Shown here piece after piece: positions 23,690-33,233 of a stretch of 64,000 nucleotides of DNA. The number at the start of each line of letters is the position of its first letter. The stretch's first letter is position 1. Position numbers and translations under genes: made by a program. The stretch comes from Primulina eburnea (taxonomy: Eukaryota > Streptophyta > Magnoliopsida > Lamiales > Gesneriaceae): positions 20,135,071-20,199,070 of the forward strand of contig NC_133104.1 of the NCBI RefSeq assembly GCF_022965805.1, read 5' to 3'. Under the pieces are notes generated by a model, which ran no database searches, was not told the origin of the DNA, and was given only the letters and a program-made list of their open reading frames with translations.

Positions 23690-25020
23690 TGTAATGAACC
23701 GAATTCTTATTTTGAATGAAATATTAATTAAGAGATAATTAATGAGTTGTTAATTTAAGTATTATTAAGGATTAATAATTCGGGATCAAGTTGTTGGTAT
23801 CCACCGAATTTTAAATGGATAACCCGACCTACTTCGGATTACATTATCTCGAGAAATCCAACTAGACCAATGAGATTCCGACACGTGGCAGATAAGATTG
23901 GTTCGGATTTTCTGAAATAGTCCGGATGCAGCCTATAAATGGAAGCCGATTCTTTTGTTTCCTTCACCGCATTCTTCAGAGAAAGTGCTAGTTTTACCAT
24001 AGTTTCTAGTCAGTTTCTAGGGCACTTTGGTGTCGGGAAGTTTCGGAGCTAGTGTCGACTCGAGGAGGGTCGGTGAACTGAGATCGAGACATCATCAGCG
24101 AGCTGAAGACGGACGCAGGTATAATCCTAAATCCTTAGATAGTGATTTAAGGATCATAGGGAGATCTTTGTAGCATGTTTGATCTGGTTTGTTAGTGATT
24201 TCATTATGTTGGTATTGTCTAGGTTCAGAGCTTTCTGTCAGATTGTTTTAGTGAGGTACGTGATGTACTGACTGAGATATCCAAGCGTAGTATACACACT
24301 TATATGCTGCATATTTATCTGTTGCATGATTTATGTTTTACGGCTTTGGCATATTATGCATGACATATCATGTTGAGCCTGATATCTTTTGAGATATACC
24401 TCGTTTGTTGGGGCCGCTCAGCCCTATTCTGTATTGTGGACGATGGGGCATCGAGAGCTACAGTGTCCGACGGGACCCGCGGGCTCTGATGACCTGGACA
24501 TTGCAGGTCCACGTCTTGATGATGAGTGTGGGAGCCAAAACATGCCTAGGGCAGATCAGAGACTACACACTCAGGCGCCTCTAGACTGAGCATGAGATTC
24601 TTGACTTGATCCTTGATATCCGAGCATATTGCATTTTGCATGCATCATATCAGTTTGTATACTCGTACATTCTCGTATTGGGCGATTGTCGCTCACGTCC
24701 TTGTTTTCATCTTGGGCACCCCATTCCACGGGGCAGGTCTTAGGTTGGACGGTTCGGACGACCAGGGCAGTGGCTAGAGCAGTTGGGTTTTCGGTGGTGA
24801 TCCAGTGGAGGTTTTCTGTGGTTTATCGTTTTCTCGTTCAGGGTTATGTTTTGTATTTGTTATGGTTGTATTAATGTTTAAGACTGTCGTTATTGCTTTG
24901 TTTTCATTTGGGTTGTAAGATTGATTAAGTATTTGGTTTCCGCTGTTTAATTGTTGGTATTAAGTTTAATGTTGCATGTTTATTAGTCTGTTTAGTAGTG
25001 GCCCGGGTAAGGGCGCTACA
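23690..25020 (+). mobile_element. Solo LTR E (TSD TTACG)
   Basis: Starts TGTAATGAACC and ends GGGCGCTACA. Flanked by TTACG at 23685-23689 and 25021-25025. The A2 LTR aligns to A1 on both sides. No internal sequence remains. Only short ORFs; the one at 24389-24589 has no recognised domain. Confidence 0.93.
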
Positions 25021-25520
25021 TTACGTATGTTCTAGTATGCAGTATGTTTATGACAAGTTTTCACGTTATGGCACATCTATGTTATGTGCGTATGTTCAAG
25101 TTTTATGTACGCAAGTTCAAGTTTTAGTATGTACGTTCTATTTTAAAGTTGCATGCGGTTTTATTATGTAGTACTCGCTATTTCTCAGTTTATATGTGTT
25201 GAGTCTTTAGACTCACTAGACTTGATCGATGCAGGTGAGTATGTTGCTGAGGAGATCGGAGGTGGCGACCAAAGAGCAGGCTTGGATTGAGCGGGAGGCT
25301 AGACCCGAGGACCGCCCACGTTATTTTAACGTTTTTATGCAAGTTTAAAATACTCTGATTTTATGTTTGATGCGAGATGCTTTGAGAAAACTTTTCTTTT
25401 AACAAGATTTTTATTGTGAATGGATGATGTAGTGACGACCGTATTGACTTTATTTTCGTATTTAAGAAAATTTTTTATTTTTCCGCAAATTTTAAGTAGT
25501 AAAATGTACGGTTCGTTACA

Positions 25521-26075
25521 ACATATTCTCCATAGAAAAATTATTATATGCTATTCCATGACAGGGCTCTATCGAACAACATTTCACTTATGATTTTCAG
25601 TTCAGTTATACACGTATAATACTTACTCATTACATGATATTTTTACGTTACGCCAGACTCATGATATTTTTACCTCTATTAAAGTAGTTGCTAAATTGAT
25701 ATACCGATCCCTTGAATCCAATGCTTATTATTAATACTTGTTACTTATGATATATGCATGCTGAGTCTTTAGACTCACTAGACTTGATTGTTGTATGTAC
25801 TGATGAGGTCGGGGACCAGTGAGCCATCTTGGATCGGCAATAGTAGGAACCCGAGGACCTCATTTATCAGTTTACTTATTATTTCTTTTTATACAAACTC
25901 AGTTCATTACGATGAATTATTTTAAGTTGTCGTTTTGAAACATTATGTACTTCCGCTGCTATTTTGAATGATTAAACTTTTTATCAGTTATTTTTATGAA
26001 TGATGCATTTTAATTACTTAAAGAGAAAATTTAAAATTTTCCGCAATTTTCAAGTACGAATTTCGGGCCTCTACA
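25521..26075 (+). repeat. 3' end of a relict LTR (family C)
   Basis: Resembles the end of LTR A: a GAGTCTTTAGACTCACTAGA block at about 25759, then CCCGAGGACC, CCGCAATTTTCAAGTACGAA and a terminal CTACA at 26071-26075. It is diverged, and its 5' part would lie left of A2. Confidence 0.6.
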
Positions 26076-26763
26076 CTGCATCTCATAATCAATATCTTTC
26101 AAGGCTTGCTCATCATGGAATTCAATGGCAATGGCAGCTGCATAGTCCTTCGGTCACATCATCAACACATCGCGGCATATGGTAGGTCGAAGTCCATCCA
26201 TGAAGTGCCTTAATTTCTCCGCAGCATCTCTAACAATGATGGGCGCAAAGTGACAACTGCTATCAAATTTCCTCACAAATTCAGCCACAGTCGTGTCCCC
26301 CTGGGGGAGACTCATGAACTCCCTCTTAAGGAGCACGACAGTAAAGTATTTCTCACGGAATATTCCCTTGAATCGTGCCCAAGTAAGTGTACCCAAATCA
26401 ATCCCATGTTCTGCCACTTCCCACCAAATGAAAGCATCATCTCTAAGCATATACGTGGCACACCTAACACGGTCAGCGTCCCCCATATTCAGATATTGAA
26501 AGTGCACCTCCACTGATCGAATCCAGCCCTATCATCAAATGGGTCGGTGGTGCCAGAAATTCCTTCGGGCCTAGCCTCTGAAACTGGTCATAATTGTCAA
26601 GATGTGGCCTCGGAGCCTGCTGAAACTGCTTCTCAAAGAAACGAGCCATGCCCTCGAGTGGACGAATCGCAGCATCCCCATTAGGAGGTGGGGTTGCTTT
26701 CCTTTGACGATTCTCAGTATTATCAGCTTGCCTATTAGTACTAGGTGCGCCTCTAGGAGGAAT
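26076..26763 (-). pseudogene. gag fragment of a gypsy element (minus strand)
   Basis: The minus strand encodes a gag core: GDADRVRCATYMLRDDA, LTWARFKGIFREKYF, FMSLPQGDTTVAEFVRKFDS and LRHFMDGLRP. It is continued past an in-frame TGA (about 26151) by PKDYAAAIAIEF. At the other end the frame shifts near 26515, and the N-terminus reads PPRGAPSTNRQ, with the expected start codon reading ATT (26761-26763). Similar to gag of A1, so Tekay/Del-like. No zinc knuckle remains in the window. A dead fragment cut by LTR C. Confidence 0.8.
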
Positions 26764-27244
26764 TATATCTGAATGTTCGATAGATCCATCTACGTGTAAC
26801 CACAGTACTGGGCAGCGGGGACATCAGCGACACTCTCACTTGTCAACTGAGCATTGGCCTTACATATCATAGTATCATCATAATCATCATATCATTGTAT
26901 TAATCACAACCACTTCACCTCCTTCAACTTTCATATTTCCCTCACTTATGAAAATTAAAGCATATAAAAATCATTTTTCTTTTTAAACCAAGCATACAAC
27001 ATATCTTTTAGCATTATCGTTTCATCATAGTATTCTATAAACATTTAAAATAACCATATTAACATATTTTACAGCATTCAGGGAACTGCCATGAGGTCTA
27101 CTATTTTTAGGTGTAAAATGATCGTTTTACCCCTAGATTTAGAATTTTTCGATTTTGACTTTTTCTTACTTTCATTGACTCTAGACCATCTCAATTAATT
27201 ATTTAAGCTCTTGTGATCATAAAATCATAGTCCAGAGACTACGA
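26764..27244. other. Unassigned repeat-like sequence, probably LTR relict
   Basis: Non-coding. CCACAGTACTGGGCAGCGGG (about 26800) resembles the CGCAGTACTGGGCTGACAGG block of LTR A1, suggesting an eroded minus-strand LTR fused to the gag fragment by a deletion: no PBS lies between them. The last 150 bp before the viral sequence are unplaced. Confidence 0.4.
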
Positions 27245-28828
27245 GTGGCATTTTACAGAAAATTGTCAATCCAGTTTCGCAGCAGGCGTGGTGATTCAGG
27301 AAAACTTCTGAAAAATGAAGGATTCAAGACGGTTTGGAGAAACAATATGCTCCAGTTGAGAGCAGATAAAAAACTCCAAACAGAAGATATAGAATTCCTT
27401 AAAATAACTCTACATACAAATAAAGTAGAATTTGAATCTAAGGTATCATTGGAAGATGTCAGGAAGAGGATCCCTTGGCATGCTGGGACAGAAATCAACT
27501 CAAGGCTTGCTTTAAGATCAAGGAAGGCAAAGAGTATGAATTTGTCCGTTGTAAACCCATCCCAATGAACATCATTGATCAAAGAGATATGCAGATTATA
27601 ATCAAGGAACATTTGGACCTTGGTTTAATCAAAGCAGGTATGTCACCATATAGCAATCCAGGTTTTTTGGTAAGAAATCATGGTGAAGATTAAACGAGGA
27701 AAACCCAGATTGGTTATTAATTATCAAAAAATTAATAAAATTCTGGAGTTTGATGGGTATGTTATACCTAGTAGAGAACAATTGATTAGCTGTATACGCA
27801 ACGCCAAGATATTCTCTAAATTCGATTGTAAGTCTGGATTTTACCAAATTCGGATGCAGGAAGAAAGCAAGAAATTTACAGCTTTCTCCACACCTCAAGG
27901 ACATTATATTTGGGAAGTATTACCAATGTGATTGACTAATTCACCCCAGATATTTCAAAGAAAGATGGATAATCTTTTTAAAGATTATTTTAAGTTAATG
28001 TTTGTTTACATTGACGATGTTTTAATAGCATCTAGAGATATGAATGAACATGTTAAGCATTTGGAGATTTTCTCTAATGTTTGCAAGAAAAAAGGACTGT
28101 TTTTATCTGAAATGAAAGCAGTCATTGCTACAAGAAAGATTGAATTCCTCGGAATTGAAATCGATGAGTTAGAGATAATTCTGCAAGAACACATAGTGGA
28201 AAATGTGCAGAATTTTTCAAAAAATCTCAAAGACAAAAAGCAAGTTCAAAGTTTCTTAGGAGTTGTTAATTTTGCTGGGATGTTTATCAAAAACCTAGCA
28301 AAACATAGAAAGGTGTTCAGTCCATTATTGAAAAGAGATGCAAGATTTAGATGGACAAAAGAACACACAGAAGGACTTATCCATTTAAAGAAGGTTTGTA
28401 AAAATCTTCCAAAAATGGCTATTCCTCAAGACGAAGATAATCTGGTACTGTATACCGATGCCAGTGATCATTGGTGGGCAGCAGTTCTTACTAAGCTCAC
28501 ACCAGAGGGAGAACAACCATGCAGATATTGTAGTGGGTTATTCTCAGAAGCAGAAGCCATCAGATGGCATATCAACGAGAAAGAATTTTATGCAGTAAAA
28601 AAGGCTTTTGAAAATTAGCTATTATTCTTACTTGCAAAGAAATTTACTTTGAAAGTTGATAATATACAGGTGAAAGCTTTCTTAAGGAATAGAATTGAAT
28701 CTAAACCTGAGAAAGCCAGATTATTAAGATGGCAAGCACTATGTCAGAATTATATCTTTGATATTGTGATAATAAAATCTCATGAAAATATTCTTGCAGA
28801 TTTTTTAACAAGAGATGGACAACATTGA
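27245..28828 (+). pseudogene. Caulimovirid RT and RNase H region (decayed)
   Basis: Three frames cover the polyprotein end: 27245 to about 27470 (linker; TNKVEFESKVSLEDVRKRI), about 27475-27690 (entry to RT; IKEHLDLGLIKAG), and 27680 onward (LVINYQKINKIL, FSKFDCKSGFYQI, then the catalytic YIDDVLIAS at about 28007). RNase H shows LYTDASDHWW, and the frame ends ILADFLTRDG with its stop at 28826-28828. Breaks: two frameshifts (about 27470 and about 27690), a TGA at 27929-27931 just before the LTNSPQIFQ segment, and a TAG at 28616-28618. Movement, capsid and protease domains are absent. An old, non-functional copy. Confidence 0.88.
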
Positions 28829-30206
28829 CATTGATGCTATTATCAAGATGCAGAGGCATTTGAGGGAACACCTTGAAATGCTTCAAACCGAATTCAACAA
28901 GTTGGCCGTTAACGCAGAAGTTGCGGGAAGGCTACAACAAGCTGATAAGAGAATTGTCTCTGATCGAATTACAGGTTGTTTACAAGCATATACTCAGTTA
29001 TGGTCTGTAATGCAAAGGCCTATCCTCCAAGGTATTGAGAAGCCATTGATTTCCCAAATGGAGAGTTTTCGAGTACATGACTCTATAACTGTAGCGGGGG
29101 ATTCAAATACCCCTTGCACAAGTGTTAAGTCGGGATCATCACCAGATGAGTCGACTACAACAAAAATTGAGACTCCCGATCCTTATCTTGAGTCTTCAAG
29201 TCAACTCTTCACCTTGGGGATTGAAGAGGGAGAGATCAAACTTAGGCCTCGTATTGACAAAGGAAAATATAAGGTTGGTACTAACGAAGCAACAATTTCT
29301 CCATTTCATGTGTATCAGCAGAATTGGGAGAAATTGAAAACAAGAATTGGAATCAATCCAGCTATTAACAGGGTTGATGTTTCAGGAAAATATCCCATGG
29401 TATGGATGAAACAAAATTCATATCCAAAGGAGGTCAAGGCATGGTATGAATTCAGGGCTCTTGCCTCAGTTTATACTACATCACCAAGCTTTCCGGAAAT
29501 CTCATGTCTGCCAAAGTGGATCCAGGAAGCTATTCACGAGACTTGGGCGAATAATGATTATTTGTCCAGAGGAGATGTTTTGGAGCTATACTTCTTTAGT
29601 GCAGCACCAGAACCAGCAGGAAAAGGCTCCCATGAAGCCTTTCATTTCATTAAGTTAAGGAGGCCGGATACAATTATTCAAAAATTTATCAAGGACCCTC
29701 CAACAGAAGAAACACCCTTGGTTGCTTCAATTTCTGAAGATGATATATCTACATATAGAGCATGGGGTTTATGGGTCTGTCTCACTGAGATGGACAAAGT
29801 CAAGTTCCCGTTCAAATTTTATAATCATTCACTGAACGGATCATTCCTGCTAAACACCATGACAGGAAAAACCACAAGTTTTGCAGAAGATTTATTCGAG
29901 AAAAAGAGAAATCTTTTGTGGAACAGCAAGCTGCCGGCTAGTAAAGAAACTTACCGAAAATTCTGTAACATGGCACATATAGGAAGATGGACAGAAAAAT
30001 CTGCATTGAATGCCAAAACCAGAAGGAACCTGAATTCGGTAAAGGATTCAAACCGAGCTCTGATCGGAAACACTTTACCGACACAAGCACAAGTGGGGAT
30101 GGACCACAATCACGTTTTCGAGGACAACGAAAGCCAAAGATTCCTCGACAAAGTTAAATATGGACATGTGACTAACCCACTAACCAAAAGAAAACCCACC
30201 ATGTGA
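28815..30206 (+). CDS. Caulimovirid-like ORF 2, 463 aa, unbroken, function unknown
   Basis: ATG at 28815, stop at 30204-30206. It overlaps the end of the RNase H frame by 14 nt (28815-28828) in another frame, so the start is fixed by that overlap. The N-terminal 100 residues look helical and coiled-coil-like (MQRHLREHLEMLQ, VMQRPILQGIE). Residues about 100-160 are Ser/Thr/Glu-rich and acidic. A conserved-looking globular part follows (YQQNWEKLKTRIGINPA, KAWYEFRALASVY, AIHETWANNDY). The C-terminus is basic and polar. I recognise no catalytic motif or zinc finger. Its position fits ORF 2 of florendovirus-like viruses, or the transactivator/inclusion-body ORF of other genera; the sequence alone does not decide. 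It has no stop or frameshift, while RT next to it has four lesions. Confidence 0.75.
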   Translation: MDNIDIDAIIKMQRHLREHLEMLQTEFNKLAVNAEVAGRLQQADKRIVSDRITGCLQAYTQLWSVMQRPILQGIEKPLISQMESFRVHDSITVAGDSNTPCTSVKSGSSPDESTTTKIETPDPYLESSSQLFTLGIEEGEIKLRPRIDKGKYKVGTNEATISPFHVYQQNWEKLKTRIGINPAINRVDVSGKYPMVWMKQNSYPKEVKAWYEFRALASVYTTSPSFPEISCLPKWIQEAIHETWANNDYLSRGDVLELYFFSAAPEPAGKGSHEAFHFIKLRRPDTIIQKFIKDPPTEETPLVASISEDDISTYRAWGLWVCLTEMDKVKFPFKFYNHSLNGSFLLNTMTGKTTSFAEDLFEKKRNLLWNSKLPASKETYRKFCNMAHIGRWTEKSALNAKTRRNLNSVKDSNRALIGNTLPTQAQVGMDHNHVFEDNESQRFLDKVKYGHVTNPLTKRKPTM

Positions 30207-30759
30207 GTGGAAGAACAGGATCACCAATAATAGGCGAAAAATGACAAGGATCATTGAATACCTAATTTATAAAGGGAATCCAATGAATAAAAGCAAGATA
30301 ATTGGTCCCGAAATTTTTATCTATAAATAATGCCAGATTGGAACCAGTGAAACACACCAAGAAAGAAACCTAAAGAAAATGTATTTTACATATCTTAAGG
30401 TTTTAAAAAGAAAACTCAAGTATGAAAGGAAGGAGCTAGAAGCCCTCAGATCATTAGCTCAAACGTTCCAGTAAAAAGAGGACGAAATTACAGCTGATCT
30501 ATTTCAAACGCATTCCTACTGGCAATGCGGTGAAATAAAAGAATGTGAAAAGTTGATGTCTAGATTAATAATCTAGAAAAATACATTACAAGAAAGGACC
30601 ACTCAACCACTATATCGTCCCCAAGCAAGCTGTAAAGGCTTATGAAGATTTGAAGTCCGAGTTTCAAATCCGAAGGAAGCCTTCTATAAATAAGCAGGCA
30701 GAAGGAAATGAAGCCATCGATCAACCTCATAATTTTTCTTCAAAATCATTTGTAATATT
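30207..30759 (+). promoter_or_regulatory. Viral intergenic region with two TATA-like boxes
   Basis: Non-coding. TATAAATA occurs at 30322-30329 and again at 30684-30691 (TTCTATAAATAAGC). The second is followed by an A-rich leader-like stretch. In caulimovirids the region after the last ORF holds the pregenomic RNA promoter. The copia element starts 70 bp after the second box, in what would be the transcribed terminal repeat. A short remnant near 30360-30560 has small broken ORFs only. Confidence 0.5.
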
Positions 30760-32893
30760 TGTTAGAGTAGGTGCCCGTCGAGCCAAGTGTTGGCCGAGTG
30801 TTCACAATGAAACTCTATGTATAAGCAATCTTTATTTTAATAATATTTGAAATTATTATTTTGGCAAATCTTTATCTGTATACCAATGCTAGTTGCATAG
30901 ATAAAGCCCTTGAATATACAAATAGTAGAAAGAATATGAGATGCTCATATGATGAGTATCATGAAACTCATATTTGTAATACTGTATATTCTAAACGGTT
31001 CCTAGTCGATTCAGCCGCCACTAAGAAGGATATAGGCCGCTCGAGTTAGAGACTAGTATCTGCGATGTGAGTACCATGTTTCATTGGTAGGGGACATTGT
31101 GATGTCCGAACATGCAGATAGGTGCTCCTTGTAGAGTGCACTGAACAACCCTCCATAAAAGGACTTTCCAAGTGGTTCTCACTTATCGAGTGGAAAAGTC
31201 CTGGTTTATGGTTGTACAGAATTAGTCCTTATGACCCGGGACAACATTGAGACTCTATGTGCTAGAATTACACTTTGACTTGTTTACCGACTCTCATGGG
31301 GTCATCAGGTGGCAAGGTTGGGTGTTCTGTCGAAACACATAGGAGTCGATGCATTGTAGTCGGGGATTCACCGCTTACCTTCGGGTATGGATATCCTATG
31401 TGTTATCATGTGTGTGTGGGTTGAAATCTCTGATCAGAGTATGGTGGTAATTATGAAAGGGGTTTCATAGATTACACCATCGATACAACCACAACATGAC
31501 ACATAATTTCGATTCATTGACAACTCTCGATAAACCAATAGTTGTCGAATCGGTCGGGATATATGAGTTGAAGGGACCGTAATGTACGCTAACCATAATT
31601 GAATGGTTCTTGCAGGCACTATCATGTGATACCTAGGGAATCACGTAAGCGATGCTGCTAGGCGTTTAACGTGATTGGTTGGGTACTATCAGACTTGAGT
31701 TCTGACGTTCTTACTATCAAGGAGTTGATAAGTAAGAATGGAGCAATTGGGGTATGCTCGAATAAGGACATGTTTAGTCCGAATCACATAGAGATGTGAA
31801 CCCACGGCTAGTTGTATCAATGAACCATTGAGGGCCACACAAGTATTGGCTTTGTAAACCCCGATGAGAAGTAAAAATAGTTCAATGTGTTGAACGGCTT
31901 ATAAAGGAGTTTATAAGCGTAAAGAAAATTAGAAGTATGACTTCTATAAAGGAGAAAATAGTTCAATGTGTTGAACGACTTATAAATGAGTTTATAAGTG
32001 TAAAGAAAAATAGAAGTATGACTTCTATGAGAGAAATATAAATTTTAATTTATGGAAGTGTTCCTAAGATTAAAATTTGGCCAAGTGAATAATGTATTTG
32101 AAAATTGTGATTTTCATAAACATTATTATGGACTAAATTAAATTAATTCAAGTGTTGAATTAATTAGACACTAGTGGACCTAGTAGAGTCAAAATAATTA
32201 AATTAATTCAAGTGTTGAATTAATTAAATAATATTGAGCCTTGTAGAGCTCAATTAAAATAATTATTTAACTAGTGGGACTTGAATAAATTCAAGTAGTA
32301 TTTAATTAATCTCAAATGTGTTTGAGATAATTAAAAATTTAGTCCATGGTTTTTAATGTGTTAAAAACCATATTATATATACATGACATGCTAGGGTTTG
32401 CATGCTTGGGAGGTGAAGAGGTGTGGATTACTTTTTATTAAAAAATTCAAAAAGCATGCAACTTTTGAGAGACAACTTTTCACACACCCAAGACTAATCT
32501 TCCCTCCCTCATTCATAGACTTGGCCGAAATTTGTGAGGGATTTTTCTCTCATTTTTCTCCTTCTTTTGTTCTTCATTTTCTTGGAGAATAAAATCTTCT
32601 CTTTGAAAAATCCTCTTGATTTTTCTAGTGCAAATCAAGAGGGGTTTTACCTTGCTAGTGGTGGGCCTAATTTTGAAGGTGGAGGAGAGCTTGTAGACTT
32701 GTCATCCATTGAAGAGCTTTGTTGTTTAACAACAAAGTTGGTGCCATTCATCAATCCTTGTGATTGTTAGGTAAATCTCTTAAACAACAAAGTTGGTGCC
32801 ATTCATCAATCCTTGTGGCCGAAATTCTTGCTTGAATTTAAAAAATTTTTTACTTCCGTTGCGCTTCCGACCACCGTAACCGGTCCGCTTTCA
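30760..32893 (+). repeat. 5' LTR of the copia element (2134 bp)
   Basis: Starts TGTTAGAGTAGG, ends CCGCTTTCA. Nearly identical to the 3' LTR except at about 32785-32818 (see findings). An 81-bp unit is duplicated in tandem at 31877-32038, and the palindromic TTAATTCAAGTGTTGAATTA occurs twice (about 32142 and about 32207). ORFs at 30861-31049 and 32398-32770 recur in the 3' LTR and are not recognisable genes. Confidence 0.95.
31877..32038 (+). repeat. 81-bp tandem duplication in copia LTR
   Basis: Two copies beginning ATAGTTCAATGTGTTGAACG, with period 81 bp and a few differences. The same duplication is in the 3' LTR (about 49044-49205), so it predates this insertion. Confidence 0.85.
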
Positions 32894-32895
32894 AG

Positions 32896-32907
32896 TGGTA
32901 TCCGAGC
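32896..32907 (+). other. Primer-binding site of the copia element
   Basis: TGGTATCCGAGC, two bases after the LTR end. One mismatch from the initiator tRNA-Met complement TGGTATCAGAGC. Confidence 0.85.
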
Positions 32908-33233
32908 TAAGGTTACGGTTTTTGTGTAATATTTGCATAATATTATGTTGAGATCGATTTCTAACCGCTTGAGAAATTTTTGGTGCAAGGAATCTTGAAG
33001 GCCGAAAATATTTGAAAAACAAAAAAAATATTTTTCGAGAGGGGGCTGCCCGAAAATTTCGGGCAGCCGAAGGACAGCCCAAAAGCTGCCCGAAATGTTG
33101 GTTTTTTAAAATTAAAAAAAAAAATTTTGTTGCCGGAATCCGGCTACGGCGATGACGGCTAGGGTTTCCAAAAGGTGTTTTGGTTAATCCAAGTGTCATG
33201 GGCCTTGAGATGTTGGGCCATTGGGTGGCCAAC

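Larger units (their letters stand above)
20111..25520 (+). mobile_element. Ty3/gypsy element A2, right part (integrase and 3' LTR)
   Basis: Same LTR family as A1 but opposite orientation. B1 interrupts its integrase, so its gag, protease and RT lie left of the window. The 3' LTR is enlarged by solo LTR E. It ends at 25520 inside another LTR relict (25521-26075), with ACATA as the candidate target duplication. Confidence 0.85.
21450..25520 (+). repeat. 3' LTR of A2 with nested solo LTR E
   Basis: Purine tract AAGTAGGGGAGGAAC (21435-21449) precedes the LTR start, which reads TATAGTGCCC rather than the TGTAGTGCCC seen in A1, so the terminal TG has mutated. It ends GGTTCGTTACA at 25520. Without solo LTR E (23690-25020 plus one TSD copy) it is about 2735 bp. 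Contains the inverted-repeat array at 22860-23135 and the CGTTAAATTATGAACGGG boxes at 23446-23565. No coding region. Confidence 0.9.
27245..30759 (+). mobile_element. Endogenous pararetrovirus (Caulimoviridae-like), main fragment
   Basis: A 5'-truncated viral copy: the protease/RT linker, RT and RNase H (broken), then a long ORF overlapping the RNase H stop, then non-coding sequence with two TATA-like boxes. It has no LTRs and no integrase. The copia element starting at 30760 interrupts it, and the viral non-coding part resumes at 50085. RT-RNase H without integrase, followed by another ORF, is the caulimovirid plan. A long ORF 2 directly overlapping the RNase H end suggests a florendovirus-like member, but genera with a transactivator ORF in this position remain possible. 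Confidence 0.82.

Noticed and set aside
28007..28018. Retron or other bacterial reverse transcriptase
   Set aside because: The YIDD-type RT is in a caulimovirid context with RNase H and a downstream overlapping ORF, inside a plant genome.
27245..30759. A Ty3/gypsy element instead of a pararetrovirus
   Set aside because: There is no integrase after RNase H and no LTRs; the frame ends directly after RNase H and overlaps a new ORF, as in caulimovirids.
30861..32770. Small genes in the copia LTR (30861-31049, 32398-32770; also 48031-48219, 49568-49937)
   Set aside because: The same ORFs occur in both LTRs, use poor-complexity sequence and have no recognisable domain or conserved start context.
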